Made by a program: the position numbers and the translations under genes. Below the pieces are notes generated by a model. The model worked only from the letters and a program-made list of their open reading frames with translations, made no database searches and was not told the origin of the DNA. Positions 45,119 through 54,435 of a stretch of DNA of 64,000 bases are shown piece after piece. The DNA comes from JAGNXB01 sp942490895 (GTDB taxonomy: Bacteria; Bacteroidota; Bacteroidia; Chitinophagales; Saprospiraceae), in assembly GCA_942490895.1 (NCBI GenBank), contig CALNZC010000052.1, positions 62,001 to 126,000 on the forward strand, written 5' to 3'. How positions within the stretch are numbered: the first letter of the stretch is position 1; every line of letters begins with the position of its first letter.

Positions 45119-47773
45119 ATGCGCATTTTCTACTTTCTTCTGGCTTTTGCCATTGCTCCTCTTTTTCTGACCGCCCAAAACGCCAATGACGCCAAACAAT
45201 CAGTGATCATCCAGGCGGAGATCCAGGACAGCCCTCCTCGGATCACCCTCAACTGGGCCGAAGACCTTCAGAATTCCGGATACACCATTTACCGAAAGGG
45301 AAAAAACAGCGTTTCCTGGGCCAGCCCCAAGGGCAACGCCATGTCGTTCCAGACTTCCTGGATAGATTCCAGTGTTGTCGTCGGTGAAGGATATGAATAT
45401 CGTATCGTCAAGAGCCTGGCCGGTTATGGTGGAGGATCCAGCAACGGGTATATCTATGCTGGCATTGAAGTGCCTGCAACCCATTATCGCGGTGCTTGCC
45501 TGATCGTCATCGACAGTACCTTCAAAACCAGTCTGGCTGCGGAGATCAACACGCTTGTCCAGGATATCCAATTGGATGGATGGCGCGTCCAGACGTTATA
45601 TGTCGATCGCAATGATCCGGTTCCGATCATCAAAGACAATATCAAGACCTGGGCCAACGGCGAAACCGCTGATAACAAGACCTTATTCATTTTGGGACAT
45701 GTACCAGTCCCCTATTCTGGATACATTGCTCCAGATGGACACGTCCCGGACCACCAGGGTGCCTGGCCCTGTGACGGTTATTATGGGGAACTGGATGGCT
45801 TTTGGAGTGACAATTCTATCAACACTGAAGTACCCAACGATCCCCGAAATGACAATATTCCCGGTGATGGAAAATTCGATCAGAGCACATTCCCCAACAA
45901 AGTTGAGCTTCAAGTGGGTCGGGTTGATTTTGCCAATATGCCCGCCTTCGCTCAATCAGAAGAAGAATTACTCCGACGTTATCTGAAGAAGGACCATGCC
46001 TGGAGAACCGGTATGGTCATTGCTGAGGAGCGCGGATTGGTCCAGAACAACTTTGGTGGATTCGCAGAAGGGTTTGGACAGAATGGCTGGAAGAATTTCG
46101 CCCCGATGTTCGGCTATGAAAATGTCAAAGAGTTGCCTTACAGAGCGACCATGACGGACGAAAGCTACCTGTGGTCATACGGCTGTGGTGCCGGTTCCTA
46201 TACATCTGCATCTGGTATTACCACTACAGCGAATCTGGCCACGGACTCCCTGCGGTCTGTCTTTACGATGGTGTTTGGCTCCTATTTCGGTGACTGGGAC
46301 AAGACGAACAACCTCCTGCGGGCGACCATCGCCTCAGGTGCTACGCTGACCAACGCCTGGGCTGCACGCCCCAACTGGATGTTCCATCATATGGCTCTGG
46401 GTGAACATATTGGTTTTGCTTCCCAGATCAGCATGAATAATAACGGCGCCATGTACCAGTCCGGGTACAGCCCGATGTCTATTCATATTTCCCTGATGGG
46501 TGATCCGACCTTGCGTATGCATATGCTCCGGCCGATCACCAATCTGACTGCGACGCCGAATGGCCTGGATGTAGATCTGGCATGGGATGCTGTCGCTGGT
46601 GCGTCCGGGTATTATGTGTACAAGAAAAAGGCCAACGAACTCGACTACTTCCTGCTCACACCTGAAGCCATCACAGACATTAATTACAAGGATGTCTGCT
46701 CCGGTGAAGGCCTTACAGACTATATGGTTCGGGCTGCTGAATTACGCAGCTCCGCCAGTGGAACCTATACCAATCTGAGCCAGGGCCAGCAGATCCAGAT
46801 CGATATTGATCAAACCGGATTGGTTGCGGTTGCCGCCTTTGTGGCCGTACCCTATTTCGATGAAGTCTCTCTGGATAATGCGTCCTCCAACGCAACATCT
46901 TATGAGTGGGATCTGGGCGATGGGAATACCAGTGACGAAGAAAGTCTCACTCATTTTTATAGCTTGCCAGGCATGTATACCGTTTGCCTGAATGCCTTTG
47001 ATGCTTGTTATAGCAATCTGAGCTGTCAAACTGTGAACGTGATCAGCAGCCTGCCTCAGGTGGATGCCCAGATTGAAGATGCCGATTGTTTCGGTACCGC
47101 CACAGGTAGTATCACCCTGAATCTGACCGGCGGAGCACCGGGATTGACATTCAGCTGGGACAATGCTCCGGACACAGACCCCATCCTTGAGAATATCCCT
47201 GCCGGAGATTACTCCTGCATAATCAATACGGAGACAGGTAAGTCAGCTGTATTTGGCCCGTATACCGTAGGTGAACCAACAGAGTTGATCGTTGCGGCTA
47301 CATCGACGCCAGCCGACCCTGGCCAATCCAACGGAAGCGTTATCGTTACTGTTGCTGGCGGATGTCCACCATATATGTATCAATGGTCTAATGGCATGAC
47401 TGATCCCGGCCCACCTAACCTTCCTGCCGGTGAATACTGTGTCACCGTGACGGATTGTAAAGGATGTACGACTGAGACCTGCGTCACTGTTGACGAGACC
47501 AGTAGTGTGCAGGATCTACCTGGATTGATCCAGGCCAGCTTGTTCCCCAATCCGGTTCAGGGCCTGGCTAATCTAGACATGACTTTTGACCGCTCTCAAC
47601 AGATCCGATTGGACCTGATGGATCTCTTCGGTCGCTTGATCTCGACACAATCGATTGAAGGAACCACGATCCAGGCTTCCTGGGACCTCTCCTTCCTGCC
47701 TGCAGGCAGATACTGGGTGCGCATCACCAGCCTCGAAGGTGCTGGCGTCATCGGCCTGGAAAAAGTGGATTGA
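45119..47773 (+). CDS. Secreted gingipain-like (C25-fold) protein with PKD, SprB-like repeats and T9SS tail
   Basis: 884 residues from the ATG at 45119 (MRIFYFLLAF); a TAACTTCG -7-like motif lies at 45087. The central domain (~110-440) resembles the caspase-like fold of C25 peptidases: LFILGHVPVPYSG, a Cys-containing SYGCGAGSYTSASG, FGSYFGDWDKTNNLLRATI and MSIHISLMGDPTLRMH. A fibronectin-III-like domain, a PKD domain (SYEWDLGDGNTSDEESLTH), two SprB-like repeats (GSITLNLTGGAPGLTFSWDN, GSVIVTVAGGCPPYMYQWSN) and a T9SS type A tail (LFPNPVQGLANLDMTF) follow. Proteolytic activity is plausible but the His/Cys pair needs structural checking. Confidence 0.82.
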   Translation: MRIFYFLLAFAIAPLFLTAQNANDAKQSVIIQAEIQDSPPRITLNWAEDLQNSGYTIYRKGKNSVSWASPKGNAMSFQTSWIDSSVVVGEGYEYRIVKSLAGYGGGSSNGYIYAGIEVPATHYRGACLIVIDSTFKTSLAAEINTLVQDIQLDGWRVQTLYVDRNDPVPIIKDNIKTWANGETADNKTLFILGHVPVPYSGYIAPDGHVPDHQGAWPCDGYYGELDGFWSDNSINTEVPNDPRNDNIPGDGKFDQSTFPNKVELQVGRVDFANMPAFAQSEEELLRRYLKKDHAWRTGMVIAEERGLVQNNFGGFAEGFGQNGWKNFAPMFGYENVKELPYRATMTDESYLWSYGCGAGSYTSASGITTTANLATDSLRSVFTMVFGSYFGDWDKTNNLLRATIASGATLTNAWAARPNWMFHHMALGEHIGFASQISMNNNGAMYQSGYSPMSIHISLMGDPTLRMHMLRPITNLTATPNGLDVDLAWDAVAGASGYYVYKKKANELDYFLLTPEAITDINYKDVCSGEGLTDYMVRAAELRSSASGTYTNLSQGQQIQIDIDQTGLVAVAAFVAVPYFDEVSLDNASSNATSYEWDLGDGNTSDEESLTHFYSLPGMYTVCLNAFDACYSNLSCQTVNVISSLPQVDAQIEDADCFGTATGSITLNLTGGAPGLTFSWDNAPDTDPILENIPAGDYSCIINTETGKSAVFGPYTVGEPTELIVAATSTPADPGQSNGSVIVTVAGGCPPYMYQWSNGMTDPGPPNLPAGEYCVTVTDCKGCTTETCVTVDETSSVQDLPGLIQASLFPNPVQGLANLDMTFDRSQQIRLDLMDLFGRLISTQSIEGTTIQASWDLSFLPAGRYWVRITSLEGAGVIGLEKVD

Positions 47774-47792
47774 TCCATTTTGACAGAAATTG

Positions 47793-47830
47793 AAAAGGGG
47801 CGCTTCATAAACAAGAAGCGCCCCTTTTTT
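47793..47830. terminator. Bidirectional terminator between convergent genes
   Basis: Stem AAAAGGGGCGCTTC / GAAGCGCCCCTTTT, loop ATAAACAA, with A-run on the left and T-run on the right so it can act for both the T9SS gene (+) and the barrel gene (-). Confidence 0.9.
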
Positions 47831-47846
47831 GATTGATCACATTCCC

Positions 47847-49103
47847 TTAATAGCTCCAACGTAATCGCAAGAAGAAGGCTTGCAACGGAGAGGTATAGTT
47901 CTCTCCATTATCCTGGGCAACGATTTGCCCGGTGAGGTCCAGATCCCAATTGGACGCCAGAGAATAGGCAAGGACCGGGCTGATAAACAGCGTATGCTCT
48001 TTGCCTGGGCTGTACACCACTGCCAGATTGGTATTGAATAAAGGGGTTACCGGATATCCGATCTGCCCGAGCACGCTGTGTCGGTAGGGATAAAGGTTTC
48101 GCGCATCCACGCGTTCATTCAGATCGGCGAACAGGCTGGTAGAGGCACTACTTGCAGCGGTATTGAGCAGGTATCCGCCTCCAAGCAGCAAACCGGACTC
48201 CCAGGTGCGTGTCAGGTCCATACTCAGTGAAACGACCGTGTTGCGCTGTTCAGTTGGGCTGAGTGGAATGAACACGGTGCTTTCTCCTTTCCAGCCCCAC
48301 ATGCCCAGGTCGGCCTCCCAGCCTCCCCCGATGGCCATATCATCCTGGTAGTAGCCGGCAAGGGCCTGATAGTTGACCCCTTTGTAGTATCCTTTGTACA
48401 ATGCAGCGATGGTGGTGCCAGACAGACTGTCTGCCCAACGGGCGGCTAATTCCAGACTGGTGAAATTGCCAAAAGTATGCGTCCACCGGATGGCATCTGC
48501 ACCCGGTCTTTCTTCATAATCGAAGTCAATGAAGGAGTAAGCATTAAAGAGGTCATTAGGATTCCAGAGGGATGCACGCCCCCAATTGATCCGTTGCCGC
48601 CCTAACCGGATCTCATCCTGCCTCCCTCTCCACTCCAGATACAACCGGTCAAAAACGGAATGAATGACCCATCCCTTCCGGTTGAGCCAGAGATCAGATA
48701 GATTCACCTGATCATTGGCATAGCGATCGATCTCCTTCCCGTAATCCTCACCGATCAATCGATAGAGTCGAGGTTGATCTCCATAAAATGTTCGGACACG
48801 CCATCCGGCATGAACGACAAAATTGCCAACCTCGAGATATGTATTCAGTCGCAGATGGACGAGATGATCGTGCAGACTATTCCCCAGGAATTGATCCAGT
48901 AATGCCGGAGGAACACCGGCAAATCCTCCATTGAGTAACAAGGAGGATTGCAGGTATTTGGCGTAGCCGGAAATCCGTAGAGCTGGCTCAACCTGTTGCT
49001 TCAGGCTATCCCTGGTTGCAGCGCCCTGGCCCTGCAGGGGCATCCAGAGTATGAATAAGACAATCAACCTGATGGATGGTTGACATACCCGTTGTATATT
49101 CAT
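47847..49103 (-). CDS. Outer-membrane beta-barrel protein of unknown substrate
   Basis: 418 residues, signal peptide MNIQRVCQPSIRLIVLFILW to LQGQ. Alternating aromatic strands typical of porins: HLRLNTYLEVGNFVVHAGWR, RLYLEWRGRQDEIRLGRQRI, WGRASLWNPNDLFNAYSFID, ending FFLRLRWSY with a C-terminal aromatic. The motif LGRQRINWG(R) plus NPNDLFN is shared with DUF1302/alginate-export-type barrels. Substrate unknown. Upstream 260 bases have no other gene. Confidence 0.8.
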   Translation of the reverse strand: MNIQRVCQPSIRLIVLFILWMPLQGQGAATRDSLKQQVEPALRISGYAKYLQSSLLLNGGFAGVPPALLDQFLGNSLHDHLVHLRLNTYLEVGNFVVHAGWRVRTFYGDQPRLYRLIGEDYGKEIDRYANDQVNLSDLWLNRKGWVIHSVFDRLYLEWRGRQDEIRLGRQRINWGRASLWNPNDLFNAYSFIDFDYEERPGADAIRWTHTFGNFTSLELAARWADSLSGTTIAALYKGYYKGVNYQALAGYYQDDMAIGGGWEADLGMWGWKGESTVFIPLSPTEQRNTVVSLSMDLTRTWESGLLLGGGYLLNTAASSASTSLFADLNERVDARNLYPYRHSVLGQIGYPVTPLFNTNLAVVYSPGKEHTLFISPVLAYSLASNWDLDLTGQIVAQDNGENYTSPLQAFFLRLRWSY

Positions 49104-49363
49104 CCGGTTGTGGTTCTTTCAGAAATTGAAATCCTGGCCGGAAGATAGCTCTTCATCAGTAAATAAGTTAGATGGTGGCAATGCTTCCGGATTCCAGAAA
49201 CAGAAAAGCAAGTAAAACACCTTGATTGGTGGTTACCCTTTATCACCAAAAGAATGAAATTGGGCTAACTTTGATTCCCTCGCTCTTATTACCTCAGAGT
49301 TTCATAGGGCTGACTCAAATCGAAGGAAAATAATTTCACCTCATTTATTACAATAATAACGCT

Positions 49364-50041
49364 ATGTGTTTCTCAGCAGGTGCTAGTTTCGGAGCCGGAG
49401 CTGTTCTCACGATACTTGGCATTGCTTCAAGTAAGCAGGCATTAGCACCATCACAGCGCCTCTTTGCCAGCATCCCGTTTATTTTCGGTTTACAACAAAT
49501 ATCAGAAGGGTTTGTATGGTTATCTCTCTCTCATTCCGCCTTTGCTCCCATACAACAGATTGCAACTTATATATTTCTATTCTTTGCTCAGGTAGTCTGG
49601 CCAGTATGGGTTCCACTTGCCATACTGAAACTTAAACCAAAGGAGAAACGAAGAAGGCCGGAGTCCATTTTAGTTGGAATAGGTGCAATTGTTTCAATCT
49701 ATCTAGCCTATTGTCTTGCAACATTTCATGTTGAAGCCAGAATACTCGATTATCACATCTCATATATTCAGGACTACCCTGCTGCATTTAGCCGATACTG
49801 TGGTGGGCTATATATTATTGCCACAATTGCACCGCCATTTTTTTCCCGCATTAAAGGGATGTGGATGCTTGGTATCACAATAATCATATCATATGCCATC
49901 ACAACCATCTTCTATGCAGATTACATTGTCTCTGTGTGGTGCTTTTTTGCTTCCATTATCAGCATAGCGGTGTATGTGATCATGCATAAACTGAAAGCCT
50001 CACAATCCCATATTTCCAGCCAGAGTGATCACAAAACATAG
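49364..50041 (+). CDS. DUF6629-family integral membrane protein
   Basis: 225 residues with the conserved N-terminus MCFSAGASFGAGAVLTILGI and about seven membrane helices; EGFVWL and an internal tract of positively charged residues (KLKPKEKRRRPE) between helices. A candidate -7 motif TAACTTTG is at 49266. The family has no known function. Confidence 0.8.
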   Translation: MCFSAGASFGAGAVLTILGIASSKQALAPSQRLFASIPFIFGLQQISEGFVWLSLSHSAFAPIQQIATYIFLFFAQVVWPVWVPLAILKLKPKEKRRRPESILVGIGAIVSIYLAYCLATFHVEARILDYHISYIQDYPAAFSRYCGGLYIIATIAPPFFSRIKGMWMLGITIIISYAITTIFYADYIVSVWCFFASIISIAVYVIMHKLKASQSHISSQSDHKT

Positions 50042-50356
50042 AAGGCGAATAAAAATAAACTGCATGATCTCCTGCGGAGGCCGCTATGCCACTGATGAGA
50101 ATCATTTCGGATCGTTTGTCCAAAAAGTATGACCACATCCATTCTACGTTACTCCCAACAACCGATGCCTGAATAACATAGAAGGCTGTGTCTCTCGGCC
50201 GACCTCTAAAGCTGGCAACAGAGATGCTTCAACTTCCGTCTGGTATTCACCGAATTGAACAAAATCCGCCCCTCTTCCCGACTCTACTGCTATGCCATTC
50301 ATATCTCGTCCACGAATAACCGTAACTTTGCCCCCAGCCAGACCTAACCATTCCCC
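50042..50356. other. Intergenic region (315 bp), no supported gene
   Basis: No promoter or RNA gene stood out. A minus-strand frame of ~50-70 codons is open between about 50145 and 50357 (MNGIAVESGRGADFVQFGEY) but has no start signal or family match I can name; it may be a gene remnant or chance. Confidence 0.5.
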
Positions 50357-51712
50357 ATGACCACCTTTCAGGACCTCAATCTTTCCAAAGCGCTGAAAAA
50401 TGCGGTCGACGATCTGGGATTCGAAACGCCCACACCTATCCAGGAAGAATCACACCCGGTCATCCTCTCCGGAGCCAATATGATCGGAATCGCCCAGACC
50501 GGGACAGGAAAGACCCTTGCCTACCTCCTTCCCCTGCTTCAGGATCTCAAATACGGCAAACAAGTCAACCCGCGAATCCTCATCCTGGTCCCAACCAGAG
50601 AGCTCGTGATGCAGGTGGTGGAGCAGATTGAAGCTTTGACTCGATACATGACCGTACGCATTCTCGGCATCTACGGGGGAGTCAACATCAACACCCAAAA
50701 ACTGGAAGTGATCAAAGGCTCGGATATCGTCGTCGCCACTCCTGGCCGCCTGTATGATCTGGTCCTCGCCCGGACCTTGCACCTCAAATCGGTAAAAAAA
50801 CTGGTCATTGACGAAGTGGATGTCATGTTGGATCTCGGTTTCCGGTTTCAACTGACCAACTTGTTTGAACTGCTTCCAGAAAAACGGCAAAACGTCATGT
50901 TCTCCGCGACTATGACCGATGAGGTGGACGCCTTGATCCAGGATTTCTTCATCGCCCCGGTCACGATCTCCATTGCCGTAAGTGGCACACCACTGACTAA
51001 CATCCAACAAACCTGTTACCCGGTCCCGAATTTCCATACCAAGGTCAATTTGCTCCGACATTTGCTGAAGGACAAAAAGACCTTTGAAAAAGTATTGGTC
51101 TTCGCGCCCAGTAAAAAATATGCAGACCGGATATTTGTAGCCCTTGAGGAAGATTTCAAGTCGGCTATCGGCATCATCCATTCAAATAAATCGCAGAATT
51201 ACAGAATTCAATCAATCGAACAATTCAACTCCGGTGCAAACCGTATTCTGATCACTACGGATGTGATGGCCCGAGGACTCGACCTGGACCAGATCTCTCA
51301 TGTCATTAATTTTGATGTCCCCACTTTCCCGGAAAACTACATGCATCGTATCGGCCGGACCGGACGTGCTGAACACGAAGGCTACTCTATTCTGTTGTTC
51401 ACCGAAAAAGAGGAGGAGGCCAAACTAGCCATCGAAGTGTTGATGACATATGAAATCCCTGTCCTTCCACTACCGGCGGAGGTAGAGATCTCCACTGAGC
51501 TTATACCCGACGAACGTCCACGACTGATCGAGAAAAATCCGCATAAAAAACGGGGTGGCGATGATGCACCTGGACCAGCCTTCCATGAAAAGAAAGCAAA
51601 GAATCGAAAGGTCAACCAAGGAGGTTCCTACCGTCGTGAATTAGCCAAGAAATATAAAAAGGCCAAAACACGGGGCGATAAAATTTCCAACCAGCGGCAC
51701 AAGAAGAAGTAA
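50357..51712 (+). CDS. DEAD-box-type ATP-dependent RNA helicase with DEVD in motif II
   Basis: 451 residues. Q motif FETPTPIQEES, motif I AQTGTGKT, Ia PTRELVMQ, Ib TPGRLYDL, motif II DEVD at 152-155 instead of DEAD, III SAT, V TTDVMARGLDLDQ, VI HRIGRTGR, then a basic tail (KKRGG, KKYKKAKTRG, RHKKK) as in RhlE-like helicases. The Ala-to-Val change needs one base (GCN to GTG). Probably in RNA unwinding, ribosome assembly or mRNA turnover; target unknown. Monocistronic. Confidence 0.92.
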   Translation: MTTFQDLNLSKALKNAVDDLGFETPTPIQEESHPVILSGANMIGIAQTGTGKTLAYLLPLLQDLKYGKQVNPRILILVPTRELVMQVVEQIEALTRYMTVRILGIYGGVNINTQKLEVIKGSDIVVATPGRLYDLVLARTLHLKSVKKLVIDEVDVMLDLGFRFQLTNLFELLPEKRQNVMFSATMTDEVDALIQDFFIAPVTISIAVSGTPLTNIQQTCYPVPNFHTKVNLLRHLLKDKKTFEKVLVFAPSKKYADRIFVALEEDFKSAIGIIHSNKSQNYRIQSIEQFNSGANRILITTDVMARGLDLDQISHVINFDVPTFPENYMHRIGRTGRAEHEGYSILLFTEKEEEAKLAIEVLMTYEIPVLPLPAEVEISTELIPDERPRLIEKNPHKKRGGDDAPGPAFHEKKAKNRKVNQGGSYRRELAKKYKKAKTRGDKISNQRHKKK

Positions 51713-51811
51713 ACTACTTCTGAAAATGTGAATAATGAAGTCTTCACCCCTGCGAGAATGGCCGTGGCATTCATCTGAGGAATTCACAAATGCCTTCACC
51801 TCCTAATTATA

Positions 51812-51830
51812 GGGTAGGCACAAGCCACCC
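51812..51830. repeat. Single palindrome related to the 8.5-9.1 kb repeats
   Basis: GGGTAGGC-ACAA-GCCACCC; its reverse complement starts AGGGTGGC and ends CTACCC, like the palindromes at 8662-8679 and 9114-9131. The rest of the 311-base gap 51713-52023 holds nothing I can support beyond the start region of the receptor gene. Confidence 0.55.
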
Positions 51831-52023
51831 TTTGAGTCCATGCTCAGACACACCAGGCCCTAGAGAATTCTTGCGGATCGCTCACAAGTTGACAGGTTGC
51901 AAAAACCATTTCAGGATGCCCACATTCCAGATCCATTAAGAGAAATAAAAAACGTTTGCCACTGACGCAGCCTTTTGAGGTCGCGTTACCGTATGGACCA
52001 TTAACAGCACGAAAATATCTGTT

Positions 52024-54411
52024 ATGTCCATGCGTACCTTCCTGTTTATCCTCTTCCTGAGTTTCAATTCAATTGTCAGCCTTCACGGACAGGACACCAA
52101 GGCCACTGGTTCCATCGTCGGCATCATCGTCGATCGCCAGTCCCAACCTCTACCGGGTGCGACAATATGGATCGCTGGAACGACCACCGGCACAACTGCT
52201 GAAAATGATGGTCGTTTTCACTTAGTCGATGTCCAGCCAGGCACTTTGACGGTGATCGTCCAATTTCTCGGGTTTACAAGCCTCACACTCCCTGATCAAA
52301 TTATTTCTCCAGGCATGCAGCTTGATCTGGGCTCATTATCCCTTCGCGAAGAAGCCGTCAGCCTGGACCAGGTCACGGTCACTCCGGGCAGTTTTTCCAT
52401 CATGGGAGATGACAATATCTCTCGACAAACGCTGACCACAAGAGACATTAAAAATATGTCCTGGGCAGAAGATATCACCCGAGCAGTTGCCCGATTACCC
52501 GGTATTTCATCCAGTGACTATTCCAGCAAATTTGCCATTCGTGGCGGAGAAGCGGACGAGGTCCTGATCACTCTGGATGGCATGGAACTGTATGAACCCT
52601 TTCATCAGCGCGATTATTCAGGTGGTCTCCTCAGTATTGTCGATATCGAAACCATCCAGGGTGTTGACTTAATGACAGGTGGCTTTGCCGCCGACTATGG
52701 CAACCGTCTCAGCGGCGCATTTAACATGAAGACTCGGTATGTGCCTCATGATCAAAGACAAACGTCCATCGGGGTGAGTGTGATGAATGCGCGCATTTAC
52801 ACCGAAGGTCGTTTTGCCGATAATAAAGGCTCCTATATGGTTTCTGGCCGACGCGGGATGCTGGACCTGGCTCTCAAAGCATTGGGGAATGATGAGGTGT
52901 TTCCAAAATTTTATGATGCCATGACCAAGGTGGATTATGCCCTGACCAACAAACACAATCTATCCTTGCATATTCTGCATTCGGGTGACAAAACGGATAT
53001 CAACAATTCTCCGGAAGGGGATGCATTTGAACAATATCAAACGAAGTATGATAACACCTACAGTTGGCTGACGCTGAAATCCGCATGGACATCAAACCTT
53101 TACTCCAGAACCCTGCTCTACGGAGGTGCCATCAACCATAACCGAACGGGTGGATTTGATAAATATGAAAATTCAGATAAGGGCAATTTTATGCTTTCGG
53201 ATATTCGAAAATACACCTTTATCGGTGTCAAACAGGATTGGAACTGGCATAACTCCGATCGGTTCTTTCTGAATACTGGATTCGAAGCAAAACATGTCAT
53301 CGGAGATTACGATTACACCAGTTCCATTCATGAACTCAGAATAGACTCCAATGAAGTCCTGTATGATTTTGATCGGGAACTGGACATTCAACTGAAGCCT
53401 ACCGGGCAACAAATCGGCCTGTACCTCTCCGGGAGATACAAACTGCTGGATCGCCTCATTGCCGAAACCGGTTTACGATATGACCATACGACCTGGACCA
53501 ATGATCAAAATATCAGTCCAAGAGTCAGTCTGGCTTATGCCTTTTCCAAAAAAACAATTCTACGTGCGGCATGGGGAAGGTATTATCAATCCCAATTCAT
53601 CAATACAATCGATGTCAATAATGGGAACACCACATTTAATCCTGCAGAACTTGCGACGCATTATGTATTGGGATTTGAACACAAACTCAAAAACAAAATC
53701 CAATTGCGGGTAGAGGCCTACTATAAGGACCTGAGCGATATCAGCCCTTTGTGGCAAAATATGAGGGACCATCTCGAGGTCTATCCGGAAGCGCGTAATG
53801 ATAATGCCCGAGTGGTCTTTAACGGGATCACCTCTAAAGGTGTAGAACTCTTCCTCAAATACGATGAAGGGGGGAAATTCTCCTGGTGGTTCAGCTATGC
53901 TCTGGCCAGGGCTGAAGACGATATCAAAGAAATCCAGTATGATGGCCTGTTGATCAAGCGAACAGGAAAAACACCACGACTGAATGATCAACGGCACACC
54001 ATTTATGCCGATGTCAACTATCGGCCAAATGAAAAGTGGCATTTCAATCTCTCCTGGAATTTTTACCAGGGCTGGCCGCGTACAGATTACACCTATCGCA
54101 TTCAGACCCTCCCTAATGGTGACTTGCATTTCTATCCTGTACACCTGGAATTTAACGGCACAACATATCCGGCCTATCACCGGATGGATATCCGGGCGAA
54201 TCGGCATTTCGACTTGCGTTACGGAAAATGCACTGTATTTGTGCAGGTGATCAATGCATACAATCATGAAAATCTGAAAAAATTCGACCTGGATACAGCC
54301 GACGATAATGACGTCCTTTCAGTAGATGCCGATGGAAACTATGTACCCTTTGAAGACAATTCCTATTGGCTGGGGATTACCCCAATTTTTGGTGCCAGCT
54401 GGACATTCTAA
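52024..54411 (+). CDS. TonB-dependent receptor with carboxypeptidase-regulatory domain
   Basis: 795 residues; signal peptide to LHGQ; carboxypeptidase-regulatory-like domain (~25-105: GSIVGIIVDRQSQPLPGATI), plug domain (FAIRGGEADEVLITLDGMEL, GFAADYGNRLSGAFNM), and 22-strand barrel ending in WLGITPIFGASWTF. Not SusC-type (no SusD partner, shorter). Starts an operon with a second receptor 24 bases downstream and a DUF4249 lipoprotein. The substrate cannot be deduced. Confidence 0.9.
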   Translation: MSMRTFLFILFLSFNSIVSLHGQDTKATGSIVGIIVDRQSQPLPGATIWIAGTTTGTTAENDGRFHLVDVQPGTLTVIVQFLGFTSLTLPDQIISPGMQLDLGSLSLREEAVSLDQVTVTPGSFSIMGDDNISRQTLTTRDIKNMSWAEDITRAVARLPGISSSDYSSKFAIRGGEADEVLITLDGMELYEPFHQRDYSGGLLSIVDIETIQGVDLMTGGFAADYGNRLSGAFNMKTRYVPHDQRQTSIGVSVMNARIYTEGRFADNKGSYMVSGRRGMLDLALKALGNDEVFPKFYDAMTKVDYALTNKHNLSLHILHSGDKTDINNSPEGDAFEQYQTKYDNTYSWLTLKSAWTSNLYSRTLLYGGAINHNRTGGFDKYENSDKGNFMLSDIRKYTFIGVKQDWNWHNSDRFFLNTGFEAKHVIGDYDYTSSIHELRIDSNEVLYDFDRELDIQLKPTGQQIGLYLSGRYKLLDRLIAETGLRYDHTTWTNDQNISPRVSLAYAFSKKTILRAAWGRYYQSQFINTIDVNNGNTTFNPAELATHYVLGFEHKLKNKIQLRVEAYYKDLSDISPLWQNMRDHLEVYPEARNDNARVVFNGITSKGVELFLKYDEGGKFSWWFSYALARAEDDIKEIQYDGLLIKRTGKTPRLNDQRHTIYADVNYRPNEKWHFNLSWNFYQGWPRTDYTYRIQTLPNGDLHFYPVHLEFNGTTYPAYHRMDIRANRHFDLRYGKCTVFVQVINAYNHENLKKFDLDTADDNDVLSVDADGNYVPFEDNSYWLGITPIFGASWTF

Positions 54412-54435
54412 ACTTCGATCATCAACATTCGACTT

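Noticed and set aside
50145..50357. Minus-strand short open frame before the helicase
   Set aside because: No start context or family match; not distinguishable from chance.
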